A stretch of DNA of 64,000 nt from [Erwinia] mediterraneensis (GTDB taxonomy: Bacteria > Pseudomonadota > Gammaproteobacteria > Enterobacterales > Enterobacteriaceae): contig NZ_LR026980.1 of NCBI RefSeq assembly GCF_900604315.1, positions 1 to 64,000 on the forward strand, given 5' to 3'. This document shows, one piece after another, positions 17,795 through 25,950 of the stretch. The first letter of the stretch is position 1. The number at the start of each line of letters is the position of its first letter. Position numbers and translations under genes: made by a program. Under the pieces are notes generated by a model that ran no database searches, was not told where the DNA came from, and saw only the letters and a list, made by a program, of their open reading frames with translations.

Positions 17795-19987
17795 TCAGAA
17801 TGCCATTGTCAGCCCCGCATAATAAGCGCGGCCCGGTTCATTGTAGGTAGAGGCCCCTTCGTTTTCACGATAGAGACGTTTATCGAACAGATTGCTGACG
17901 CCCACGTTAGCGCGTAATTCTTTGGTCAGATCATAATTCAGATTCAGACCCACCACGGAATAGGCACCGATCTCTTTATTTGACAGCGAGCCCACTTCTG
18001 TACGAATTTCCGCTGTGCTGCGCGGTTTCTGGCGGCCATACATCGTCCAGTTGACGGCAGTAGAGAGTTTATCTGTTACCTGCCAGTCCAGCATGGTGTT
18101 GATGGTATATTCCGGGATCACAGAAAGCGGGTTGCCGGTTTTTTTGCTTTCTGAGGTCAGCATCCAGGTGGCATTGGTACGCCATTCCAGCGTATCCCGT
18201 ATCAGCGGGATAGTCATATTACCTTCCAGACCTTCAACAACCGCTTTGCCGCCATTTTCCCAGCGCAGGATATTATTACCGTTTGAAGCGTAACCAATGA
18301 CCTCGGTACCTGACACAATTTTATTCTGGTAATCGTTACGGAACCAGGTAATGCCAGCAACGTAACCGTTGTCACTGAACTCCAGGCCGACTTCTTTGTT
18401 AATGCTGACTTCTGCTTGCAGATCGTCGTTACCCACCAGGTAGCAGCTACCGGACACCACATCTTTCGGGCAGCCGTTACCACGAGTAGAGAGCAGATAG
18501 CCCTCACTCGACTGATACAGGTTCGGCGCTTTGAAGGCGCGGGCGATACCAGCTTTCAGCGTGAAGTATTCACCCAGCCCCTGAGAGATATTCAGGCTCG
18601 GACTCCAGTTGGCACCAAAATTATCGTGATAGTCAAAGCGCAGGCCGGGGATGATTTCAGTTGTGTCGGTCGCGGCGATATTGTCTTCAAACCAGAGCGA
18701 GCTAAGCTCCGCGCTGTTTTTACTGCTGCGTGCTGCAGGATCGCCAGCCACATCGCCAATCACCACGTTAGACGCGTTGGTAGCAAGCATTGAGGCGGGA
18801 TCGTTCAGTTCATCACGGTTCCATTCCGCTCCCAGGGTAACGGTTTGCTCCACCAGCAGTTCAACCGGGAAGCTCACTTCGCCGTTGGCCCGATAGCTTT
18901 CCAGGCGGCTGGTTGAATAGGTGGTGCTGTTAATCATCCCTTCAACACTGCCGGTTGTGCCTTCTTTCAAACGGGTGTTATCGGTTTTCTCGTAGTTAAA
19001 GCCCAGTCTGGACTGACCCCAGTCCCAGATACCGTTATGGGTAATGCCGTAGCTCTGGCGATAGAGGCGGTTGGTTTCCTCGCCATAAAGGGATTCCACC
19101 AGTCCGTTTTTACTCTTGTTACCATTACTGTATTGCGTATCTCCTGCATAAATATTGCCCTGACGGCTGTAACCGTAGCTAAAATCCAGCATCTGCAGCG
19201 GCGTCATTTTCCATGAAACGATGGCATTGATATCTTTATTACGCACCCCTTCGCGACCGGCAGCGTAAGAGCCATTTTCCCGGGTATTGATGTCGAAATC
19301 ATCGGCATCGGTTTTGTTCAGGTTGCCATACAGGCGCATGGTCAGCACGTCGCCCGCCAGTGGGCCGCTCAGGCTGAAGTTGGTACGTTTGGTTGCGCCT
19401 TCCTTCTCATTTTCTGGTTGGTTGGTATAAAGAGAAAGCGAACCATGCCAGTCATTGGTAGGACGTTTGGTAATAATGTTGACCACCCCACCTGCCGCGC
19501 CAGAACCGTAGCGTGCAGCGGCCGGGCCACGAATAACTTCAATGCGTTCGACCATCTCAGGCGGTACCCAGTTAGTATCACCCCGGGTATCACGCTCACC
19601 ACGCCAGCTGTAACGTACTGAGTTACGTGAAGTGACAGGAACGCCATCGACCAGGATCAAGGTATTTTCCGGGCCCATGCCACGAATATCGATCTGACGG
19701 TTGTTACCGCGACTGCCGCTGGCGCTGTTGCCCGTCAGGTTAACCCCGGGCATTTTACGAATGATATCGGAGAGATCGTTTACCGGGGGCGTTTTTCGAA
19801 TATCTTCCGCGGTAATAGTGGAAACCCCGGGCTGCTGTTTCAGCTCTTGTTCCGCAGTCACGATCATCGATTCGCCTTCAGCCAGCTTATCGGACTGTTC
19901 TTCAGCCGCGGTGACAGCGGTGGTGGTTATCAGCCCGGCCAGCAAAACGGCAGCTGAAGGTTTTTTGTCACGGAAGGTTACATTCAC
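17795..19987 (-). CDS. fepA: TonB-dependent ferric enterobactin-type receptor (FepA-like)
   Basis: 730 residues, outer-membrane 22-strand receptor. A signal peptide (about 1-28) is followed by a TonB box-like segment MIVTA (about 41-45), a plug domain (about 50-195) containing MPGVNLTGN, GNNRQIDIRGMGPENTLILVD and GERDTRGDTNWVPPEM, and a beta-barrel ending in Phe. These plug blocks are almost identical to E. coli FepA and the related PfeA/IroN, so the ligand is probably enterobactin or another catecholate siderophore. No siderophore synthesis or fepBCDG genes are nearby, so it may serve siderophore piracy or work with a transporter elsewhere. A Fur operator lies just upstream. Confidence 0.88.
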   Translation of the reverse strand: MNVTFRDKKPSAAVLLAGLITTTAVTAAEEQSDKLAEGESMIVTAEQELKQQPGVSTITAEDIRKTPPVNDLSDIIRKMPGVNLTGNSASGSRGNNRQIDIRGMGPENTLILVDGVPVTSRNSVRYSWRGERDTRGDTNWVPPEMVERIEVIRGPAAARYGSGAAGGVVNIITKRPTNDWHGSLSLYTNQPENEKEGATKRTNFSLSGPLAGDVLTMRLYGNLNKTDADDFDINTRENGSYAAGREGVRNKDINAIVSWKMTPLQMLDFSYGYSRQGNIYAGDTQYSNGNKSKNGLVESLYGEETNRLYRQSYGITHNGIWDWGQSRLGFNYEKTDNTRLKEGTTGSVEGMINSTTYSTSRLESYRANGEVSFPVELLVEQTVTLGAEWNRDELNDPASMLATNASNVVIGDVAGDPAARSSKNSAELSSLWFEDNIAATDTTEIIPGLRFDYHDNFGANWSPSLNISQGLGEYFTLKAGIARAFKAPNLYQSSEGYLLSTRGNGCPKDVVSGSCYLVGNDDLQAEVSINKEVGLEFSDNGYVAGITWFRNDYQNKIVSGTEVIGYASNGNNILRWENGGKAVVEGLEGNMTIPLIRDTLEWRTNATWMLTSESKKTGNPLSVIPEYTINTMLDWQVTDKLSTAVNWTMYGRQKPRSTAEIRTEVGSLSNKEIGAYSVVGLNLNYDLTKELRANVGVSNLFDKRLYRENEGASTYNEPGRAYYAGLTMAF

Positions 19988-20033
19988 TTATAAAGTCTCC
20001 CTGTTGCATTAACATTTGAAAGCAAATGCGCAT

Positions 20034-20052
20034 GATAATGATAATAATTATC
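20034..20052 (-). promoter_or_regulatory. Fur box upstream of the fepA-like gene
   Basis: The 19 bases at 20034-20052 match the Fur consensus GATAATGATAATCATTATC at 18 of 19 positions. It lies about 45-65 bases upstream of the receptor start, where iron-loaded Fur would block transcription. Confidence 0.88.
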
Positions 20053-20181
20053 ATTGTATATCAGTAATTAGCTCTCTTTTGATTTTTCATCTTTGCGGTT
20101 TTTTTATTCAATGCATTATTTCCGGGAGTACTGTGAGATTGCTTTGCCAGCAGTGATAACTTTTAAACAGCAACGCCTGTA

Positions 20182-20210
20182 TGACTCCAGACTTAATAGG
20201 TCTGGAGTCA
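20182..20210. repeat. Perfect inverted repeat upstream of the recombinase gene
   Basis: Arms TGACTCCAGAC (20182-20192) and GTCTGGAGTCA (20200-20210) are perfect complements around a 7-base centre. There is no T-run, so a terminator is unlikely. Its place about 90 bases before a tyrosine recombinase gene makes a recombinase binding/crossover site or an operator possible; both are speculation. Confidence 0.6.
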
Positions 20211-20296
20211 CATACGATAAGCCGCTAGAATAGGTCGTTGACTGCCTGTTTTTACCGGGTACCGGGCGCAACCTGTACCGAGCTAATGGACGCGGA

Positions 20297-21424
20297 ATGT
20301 TTAAAAGTGTTGACGCAACGCTGACAGAAAGTCAGCATAAAGTGACAACGTCACCTCATGTCGGCCGACATGTTATGTACTGGCTGGAAAATGTGCGCCA
20401 GACGCCTCTGGTGGAACTCGATAACTTCGGCGAGCAGGGCACTGTCGAGCAGGTGATGAAAGTCTGGATAAAGCTGTCGCTACTGGTCACGCGTCGTCGA
20501 CCGGAAATCGCTGTTTCTTCCCTGCTTAAGCATGTATTGCCGGCGATCGGCGCTATTCCCCTCCATGAAATAAGTCGCTTACGCCTGAACCGCCTTTATA
20601 ATGTCCTGATTGCAGATGGTAAAATTGATGAGGCTAAGCGGGTTTTTGCCCTGACCAAACAGTTTTTTTCCTGGGCAGAAATGCAGGGGTATATTGACCA
20701 TTCGCCGGTAGCCTCCATGAAAAAACGCGATGTGGGCGGCCGGGCAACGCCGCCGCGTACGCGCCAGTTAACCGATGCGGAAATATGGGTTTTCTGGCAT
20801 GGTCTGGATGAGTGGAACATCAGCGAGCAGTGTCGCTGGGCATTGCGCCTTTGTCTGGTCAGCGCACGCCGGCCCGATGAAGTGGTGCAGGCAGCGCAAG
20901 CGGAATTCGATTTGCGTCTGGGATTATGGAAACAGGGGACACGTAATAAGTCACAGCGTGAACACACGTTGCCGGTTTCACCCCTGATGCAAATCTGCAT
21001 CGATCAGCTGATGAAACATGCCTCACCCGCATCGCCCTGGCTGGTACCGTCACCGCAGGATCCTCAACATCCGCTGTCAAAAGGCGCCATTACTCAGGCC
21101 TTACGACGCATGGTGCGCGCAGAACGCGGTTTAGGTATTGAGCCTTTTACCACCCGTGATTTACGACGTACCGCGCGCTCGAAACTGGCCGCGCTTGATG
21201 TGCCCAATGATGTTGCACGTAAAATCATGAATCATGCGCTGGCAGGGATCGATCGGGTCTATGACACCCATGACTATTTACCGCAGATGCGCCTGGCGCT
21301 ACAACGCTATTCCGATGCCCTACAGCATATCGTTGATCAACCAGACTATCATCGGCTGCCCCATCGATATGAAGGCGAGCGTCTGGTTCTGCCTGAAAGC
21401 GCTATTTTGTTCTGTAGCGATTAA
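20297..21424 (+). CDS. Orphan tyrosine recombinase (phage-integrase family, P4-type)
   Basis: 375 residues. The C-terminal catalytic half is clear: Arg in SARRPDEV (about 191-192), a Lys-bearing hairpin before HTLPVS, the box FTTRDLRRTARSKLAAL (about 284-300), MNH (His313) and the nucleophile Tyr327 in VYDTHDY. In relatives the HxxR box reads HDLRR; here the His is replaced by Arg287. The N-terminal half (about 40-140) fits a core-binding domain. No tRNA target, excisionase or phage gene adjoins it, so it is an orphan, either domesticated or left from an element. Integration is its presumed activity, subject to the His replacement. Confidence 0.82.
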   Translation: MFKSVDATLTESQHKVTTSPHVGRHVMYWLENVRQTPLVELDNFGEQGTVEQVMKVWIKLSLLVTRRRPEIAVSSLLKHVLPAIGAIPLHEISRLRLNRLYNVLIADGKIDEAKRVFALTKQFFSWAEMQGYIDHSPVASMKKRDVGGRATPPRTRQLTDAEIWVFWHGLDEWNISEQCRWALRLCLVSARRPDEVVQAAQAEFDLRLGLWKQGTRNKSQREHTLPVSPLMQICIDQLMKHASPASPWLVPSPQDPQHPLSKGAITQALRRMVRAERGLGIEPFTTRDLRRTARSKLAALDVPNDVARKIMNHALAGIDRVYDTHDYLPQMRLALQRYSDALQHIVDQPDYHRLPHRYEGERLVLPESAILFCSD

Positions 21425-21767
21425 ATTCAATGCTCTCTTTTATCCTGGGTAGCAAAATTGCAGGCACTTTGTTGCAAAAGATGTTGTTTTATTGATTTTA
21501 AGTGTGTTGTAACTATAATAGCTGTTCTGCTTTTATTTCTTCTTATTTAACAGAAATCGCTTAAATCCACGAACGCCGAGCCAGGCTATTCGCTTTACGC
21601 TGGTAGGTTAATTTAAGCGCTGGCAAAATACCAACACCGGATCAAACCTTACAGGTAATACATGCGCATCGCAGCAGGTTTGTAACCGAATGGTTTCATA
21701 CATTCTGGTAATAATAACTCTGATATCTACACAGCATCAGACCTTGCTGTAAAAGGAGAGACTCGAG
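21425..21767. other. Intergenic gap before the ClpP-like gene
   Basis: About 340 AT-rich bases. Apart from the promoter-like sequence at 21492-21519 and the ribosome binding site AAGGAGA just before the next gene, nothing was identified. Confidence 0.4.
21492..21519 (+). promoter_or_regulatory. Sigma-70-like promoter
   Basis: TTGATT (21492-21497) and TATAAT (21514-21519) with a 16-base spacer. It would transcribe towards the ClpP-like gene with an untranslated leader of about 240 bases. Sequence match only. Confidence 0.35.
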
Positions 21768-22442
21768 ATGCTAAAAAGAAACTTTTTTTTCCTGCTCCTG
21801 GCCGTTGCGCCCCTTTCTCAGGCCAGCACATCTATCATCATAAATAAAAATCAACCGAATGAAAATGTAAAATCAGCGAAAGTCGTTTTTACGGGGGAAG
21901 TGACCGCTCAGAAAATTACTGAACTGATGTCTGCCATTGATGATATTAATGTTAGTTTCGCGGCTGTAAAAGAAATCCAGCTCTATATCAACAGTTATGG
22001 CGGTGAAATGGAAGCGGGCTACATGGGAGGAGAGGCGATCAAAGGCTCCAGAATCCCGATCAGAACCATCAACGCAGCGATGACTGGCTCAGCCGCCACA
22101 CTCATTTATTGCGCAGCAAAAAACAGAGAAACCTTTCCCGGCGCCACTTTTCTGCTTCATCCCGCCGCCACGCCGAATATACAAAATAATTATTTGCAAA
22201 AAAACCAAATCACCTTACTTAACAAAGAAGTGGATAAAGCTAATGACATATTCAGAGAAGTCTACAAACACTGTCTGAAAAACTCAGATATCGATATGGA
22301 GAAAGTTCTGTTTAGTGAGGATAACCGCACCTATATTCGCTATCCCGAGGCGTTAAAATATGGCATCGCCAGCGGTGTAGCTAAACATATAGCACCAGCA
22401 GATGTCTCCTACTATATTACCTCTCCGGAAGAGAAAAATTAA
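21768..22442 (+). CDS. Secreted ClpP-like serine hydrolase
   Basis: 224 residues. A cleavable signal peptide (about 1-19, ending QAS) precedes a ClpP/crotonase-fold domain. Key blocks are LYINSYGGEMEAG (the ClpP glycine-rich turn), MTGSAATLIYCAA with the candidate nucleophile Ser108, and FLLHPAA with candidate His131. A third acidic residue probably lies in the helix around 156-165. Cytoplasmic ClpP has no signal peptide, so this member should act in the periplasm without a Clp ATPase, perhaps like SppA/NfeD-type proteases. It stands alone with a good ribosome binding site (AAGGAGA). Substrate unknown. Confidence 0.75.
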   Translation: MLKRNFFFLLLAVAPLSQASTSIIINKNQPNENVKSAKVVFTGEVTAQKITELMSAIDDINVSFAAVKEIQLYINSYGGEMEAGYMGGEAIKGSRIPIRTINAAMTGSAATLIYCAAKNRETFPGATFLLHPAATPNIQNNYLQKNQITLLNKEVDKANDIFREVYKHCLKNSDIDMEKVLFSEDNRTYIRYPEALKYGIASGVAKHIAPADVSYYITSPEEKN

Positions 22443-22787
22443 CATTATTTTCACGGGCCAGGCGCTGGCCCCGAATAACACGATATAATTTTTTTCATCC
22501 CGCACTTTACTCTTTCTCTGGCAGGCGAGCATTCCGGCTTGTCTGCACCCCCAGAAAACACACGATAATAAAACGGCATTACATCCTCCATATATTGCTA
22601 TAACCTGCTTGTTAACCTGAGAGCAGCGGTGTACAAAAAGCGCCATTGTGAAGAGGATGAAAGAGAGACTTTGGCGCTTAGCCGCCAGCGTTTTATGACC
22701 GCTGGTCTACACTCATCGGTGAGAGGAGAGTTCCTTCCTGGTCAGATAAAACAAAAGCATAGCGGCAACGCTTTTACTGGATGAAGT
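22443..22787. other. Intergenic gap before the HAM1/SIR2 pair
   Basis: About 345 bases. A minus-strand frame overlapping the ClpP-like gene end extends here but looks like a shadow. The promoter of the HAM1-like/SIR2 pair should lie in this stretch; no operator was recognised. Confidence 0.4.
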
Positions 22788-23348
22788 ATGAAAATACGGT
22801 TTCTTTCCGCCAACGAGCTCAAGCTCAGCGAAGTACGTAACATCCTGAACCCGATAGGGGTAGATGTCGTCCCGATAGCACGGCGTATTGAAGAGATTCA
22901 GACCGAAAATGAGGTTGAGCTGGTCCGTGATAAGCTGACCAAAGCCTTTGCACTTATCGGTCGCCCTCTGTTTGTCGAGCACACGGGTCTGTACCTGGAT
23001 GGGCTTAACGGTCTGCCTGCCGGGCTGACCCGTATTTTCTGGCATCGACTGGATGCCGATCGTTTTACCGCCCTGGTGCAGGGCCTCGACAGCCAGTGTG
23101 CCACAGCGAAAACCGTTCTTGGCTATTGCGATGGCCGTAAAATGTACCAGTTTGAAGGTCAGGTGCGCGGCACCATTGCCGAGCACCCCGCCGGTTCGCG
23201 TGATTTTCAATGGGATTGCGTCTTTATCCCTGAAGGACATACACAAACTTTCGCCGAGATGGGGCCCCTGAAGAATGAAATTTCAATGCGGCGCCTGGCG
23301 CTGGATCGCTTCGCCGCCTTTTTGAAAAACTCCCGAGGCCTGGCATGA
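22788..23348 (+). CDS. HAM1/RdgB-like nucleotide-binding protein with altered active site
   Basis: 186 residues, HAM1/RdgB (ITPase) fold. The N-terminal substrate loop FLSANELKLSEV fits the family SxNxxKxxE motif. The catalytic block that reads DDSGL in RdgB is EHTGL here (64-68): the general-base Asp is His65. The C-terminal GFGYDP block reads DFQWDCVF and the SHR motif reads SMR. The fold is kept while catalytic residues have changed, so a sensor of modified purine nucleotides is more likely than a working pyrophosphatase. Its last four bases overlap the start of the SIR2 gene (ATGA), implying translational coupling. Pairing of HAM1-like and SIR2 proteins is known in the Kongming anti-phage system (KomB, KomC). 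Confidence 0.82.
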   Translation: MKIRFLSANELKLSEVRNILNPIGVDVVPIARRIEEIQTENEVELVRDKLTKAFALIGRPLFVEHTGLYLDGLNGLPAGLTRIFWHRLDADRFTALVQGLDSQCATAKTVLGYCDGRKMYQFEGQVRGTIAEHPAGSRDFQWDCVFIPEGHTQTFAEMGPLKNEISMRRLALDRFAAFLKNSRGLA

Positions 23349-24139
23349 AACCTGAACTGAAACGCGCTTACGATTCCGGTAAGCTGATCCTGTTTGCCGG
23401 CGCAGGCATTTCCCGTAATCTGGGGTTACCCGAATGGCACGAGCTGATTGCGCATCTGGCGAATGAGCTGGGCTACGATCCCCGGATTTTCAACTCCTAC
23501 GGTACACACCTGTCGCTGGCGGAATATTACAAGCATAAAAAAGGGTCGCTCGGACCGTTGCGCAGCTGGATGGATCGTGAATGGCATCGTCCTGATATTG
23601 ATGTACGTACCTCGGAAATTCACACCATGATCACCCAGGGGAATTTTACGCGCATCTATACCACCAACTACGATCGCTGGCTGGAGATGGCGCATGAGGC
23701 GCACAAAGTTCCCTATTATAAAGTGGCCAATGCGGCTGATCTGGTGGCCTTAACCGAAGATAAACGTCACATCATCAAGCTACACGGCGATTTTGATGAC
23801 GATACCTCCATTGTGCTGGATGAAAGCAGCTACTTTGAACGTCTCTATTTCGATTCGCCGCTGGACATCAAGCTGACCCACGATGTGATGGGGAACTCCG
23901 TGCTGTTTGTAGGATACAGCATCAGCGATTTCAATATCCGTCTGCTTTTTTACCGGCTGACCAAAATGTGGGGACGCACCGGGCTGGCTTCAGCCAGGCC
24001 GAAATCCTATCTTTTTACCAACCGCAATAACCCGGTCGCACAAGAGGTACTGGGACAGTGGGGCATAGAAATGATCGTGTCGGAAGAGGACAACCCGCGC
24101 AAAGCGCTGGCCGATTTTCTTGAAGAGCTGATAGCCTGA
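23345..24139 (+). CDS. SIR2-domain protein, candidate NADase effector
   Basis: 264 residues made of one SIR2-like Rossmann domain. NAD-binding motif LFAGAGISRNLGLP (17-29), TTNYD (106-110, Asn108) and KLHGD with His147 are all present; Asn and His are the catalytic pair of defence-type SIR2 NADases. VLFVGYSISDFNIR (about 190-203) fits the SIR2_2 C-terminal block. There is no extra sensing domain, so the sensor is probably the HAM1-like partner whose gene overlaps by four bases. By analogy with the Kongming system the complex would destroy NAD+ on infection. NAD cleavage is inferred from conserved residues, not shown. Confidence 0.85.
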   Translation: MKPELKRAYDSGKLILFAGAGISRNLGLPEWHELIAHLANELGYDPRIFNSYGTHLSLAEYYKHKKGSLGPLRSWMDREWHRPDIDVRTSEIHTMITQGNFTRIYTTNYDRWLEMAHEAHKVPYYKVANAADLVALTEDKRHIIKLHGDFDDDTSIVLDESSYFERLYFDSPLDIKLTHDVMGNSVLFVGYSISDFNIRLLFYRLTKMWGRTGLASARPKSYLFTNRNNPVAQEVLGQWGIEMIVSEEDNPRKALADFLEELIA

Positions 24140-24176
24140 TATCAGACCGCCGGATAACTTTTTCAGAGAGAATATT

Positions 24177-24620
24177 ATGTATTACCGCCTGCTTTTATCG
24201 CTGTTACTCTGCAGTGCACCGCTGTTCAGCCAGGCAGAAGATGCTGTCGACTGCAGCAACGCCACCACAACCACAGAGATTAACCAGTGTATGGCCACCC
24301 GGCTTAACAATCTGGAAGCGATGATGCAGCGCTATTACGCTCAGGCGATAACCCGCGCCAGCCAGGGAGACGAGGCGAACAGCCCACAGGTTACGCTGAT
24401 TGAGCAGGCACAAACCGCGTGGCTACACTATCGCGACCGCGAATGTGATGCGGTTTATCAGGCGTGGAGTGAAGGCACAATCCGCGGGGCAATGGCGCTT
24501 GGCTGCAAAATCACGCTGACCCGGGCGCGTATCCATACGCTCTGGCAAAACTGGATCGCGCCCATGGATGACGCTCCGCCGGATCTGCCGGAGCCGCAGT
24601 TCGATGACGATCATCCCTGA
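24177..24620 (+). CDS. LprI-family (DUF1311) secreted protein
   Basis: 147 residues. Signal peptide about 1-20 (ending FSQA), then a four-cysteine LprI/DUF1311 domain: VDCSNATTTTEINQC and later the RECDAVY and LGCKI segments, with the helix WLHYRDRECD typical of the family. LprI-like proteins are periplasmic and some inhibit lysozyme; others have no known role. The C-terminal tail is rich in Pro and Asp. It starts 37 bases after the SIR2 gene in the same direction, so read-through from that pair is possible, though a defence role is not suggested by the protein itself. Confidence 0.75.
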   Translation: MYYRLLLSLLLCSAPLFSQAEDAVDCSNATTTTEINQCMATRLNNLEAMMQRYYAQAITRASQGDEANSPQVTLIEQAQTAWLHYRDRECDAVYQAWSEGTIRGAMALGCKITLTRARIHTLWQNWIAPMDDAPPDLPEPQFDDDHP

Positions 24621-24739
24621 GTCGCTGTATTTTCCGCTCCAGCCTTTAAGCGCACCGCGTAATCACTGGCTATACTTCGGCGTAATGCAAAAGATGCAGC
24701 ATGCTGCCGGAATGAGACGTAAGCACAGGATAACGCGCC

Positions 24740-25270
24740 ATGAATATTGTTTGTCTGGGATGGGGCTCGCTGATCTGGCAGCCTGGTATATTGCCGATCG
24801 CGGGTGAGTGGTGCGCGGATGGCCCGCAGGTACGCATTGAATTTTCTCGTATTGGCGATGGCGGGGAGCTTTCAACGGCGGTCTGCCTGAATGCCCCCGA
24901 GGTGCCGGTTTACTGGGCCCGACTCTCGGTCTCCGGGCTAAAAGAGGCCTGTGAGGCGCTAAGGCAGCGGGAGCAAATCCCCGACAGTCGCCAGGATGGT
25001 ATCGGTATATTGCCCGTTACCGATGCGCCAGCTGGCTCTCTCTCTGCCTGGGCACAGGATAAAGCGATCGATGCGATCATCTGGACCGCGCTACCGCCCC
25101 GCATTGCACATACTGAAGGACGTATCCCTACGATGGAAGAGACCCTGACCTACCTGCAAGGGCTGAGCGGAGAAACGCGCGAGCATGCGCAAGGTTATAT
25201 TCGTCAGGTGCCCGCTCAGATTGATACCCCTTACCGGCGCGCCATTGCGCAGGCCCTGGGCTGGCACTGA
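24740..25270 (+). CDS. Hypothetical protein with gamma-glutamylcyclotransferase-like start
   Basis: 176 residues, cytosolic. The N-terminus VCLGWGSLIW resembles the YGSL substrate loop of gamma-glutamylcyclotransferase (AIG2/ChaC-type) folds, and a regular alpha/beta pattern follows, but I could not place a catalytic Glu with confidence. The ATG at 24740 is preceded by a poor ribosome binding site. It stands about 120 bases after the LprI-like gene. Treat as a conserved-looking hypothetical with a tentative fold assignment. Confidence 0.6.
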   Translation: MNIVCLGWGSLIWQPGILPIAGEWCADGPQVRIEFSRIGDGGELSTAVCLNAPEVPVYWARLSVSGLKEACEALRQREQIPDSRQDGIGILPVTDAPAGSLSAWAQDKAIDAIIWTALPPRIAHTEGRIPTMEETLTYLQGLSGETREHAQGYIRQVPAQIDTPYRRAIAQALGWH

Positions 25271-25401
25271 CAGCCCCTTTCGCAGGTCAGCCTGATACGC
25301 CTTTCCCCCGTTCCCGCAGCGCCCCCGCCAGAGCGCTGCGGTGCATAACGTTGCTGCAGAAAAAAACAGGATCAGGCTGCAATCATCACCCCAATCTGAT
25401 A

Positions 25402-25421
25402 TACTGTATATAATTACAGTA
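25402..25421 (+). promoter_or_regulatory. LexA (SOS) box of yebG
   Basis: The 20-base palindrome at 25402-25421 has the CTG...CAG core and matches the LexA consensus TACTGTATATATATACAGTA at 18 of 20 positions. It ends 13 bases before the yebG start. Confidence 0.9.
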
Positions 25422-25434
25422 TCGGAGGTGCATT

Positions 25435-25755
25435 ATGGCTGTTGAAACAAAATTTGTTGTCGTAAGAAAAGGTGAAGAGAAAATGACATTTGCCAGCAAG
25501 AAAGAGGCTGACGCCTACGACAAAATGCTCGACATGGCAGAAGCGTTCACCGACTGGCTGTTACAAAGCGGGTTGCAGATGGATGAAACGCAGGCAGAAA
25601 ACCTGGGCCTTCATCTTGCCGGGCAGAAAGAGGCCGTTCAGCACATCCTGCGCACCAGCAAAATGCCGGATGCCAGTGCCCGGCCCGCAGCGGATCAGAC
25701 AAACGCTGAGGCGGGTGGCAACGGTAAAAAGATCAGGGCCGTTAAAGCCGCCTGA
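25435..25755 (+). CDS. yebG: DNA damage-inducible protein YebG
   Basis: 106 residues. The N-terminal half, with VVVRKGEEKM and ASKKEADAYDKMLDMAE, matches enterobacterial YebG, a small SOS protein of unknown molecular function. The C-terminal third is Ala/Gly-rich and low in complexity, as in orthologues. A near-perfect LexA box and a strong GGAGGTG ribosome binding site precede it, and an intrinsic terminator follows, so this is a single-gene SOS unit. Confidence 0.93.
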   Translation: MAVETKFVVVRKGEEKMTFASKKEADAYDKMLDMAEAFTDWLLQSGLQMDETQAENLGLHLAGQKEAVQHILRTSKMPDASARPAADQTNAEAGGNGKKIRAVKAA

Positions 25756-25783
25756 TCGCCGCACATCTCATCACTGACACTGT

Positions 25784-25818
25784 CGCCGTAAGCGGGAAAC
25801 TGCTTGCGGCGTTTTTTT
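25784..25818 (+). terminator. Rho-independent terminator of yebG
   Basis: Stem CGCCGTAAGC (25784-25793) with GCTTGCGGCG (25802-25811), one G-T wobble, followed by seven T. Confidence 0.85.
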
Positions 25819-25950
25819 ATCCGGTAGGCGTTACTAAAAAAGTATCCGCGCCATCTCCGGCCTGCCGATTTTTCTTCCGGGGCTTATAGTTAATCCGATA
25901 AACAAACGTTAACGGTAACAGGCAGCCTTTCCGGACAGCAGGAGTACCTT

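Noticed and set aside
22353..22646. 97-codon minus-strand frame after the ClpP-like gene
   Set aside because: Overlaps a real gene, has no motif and no convincing ribosome binding site.
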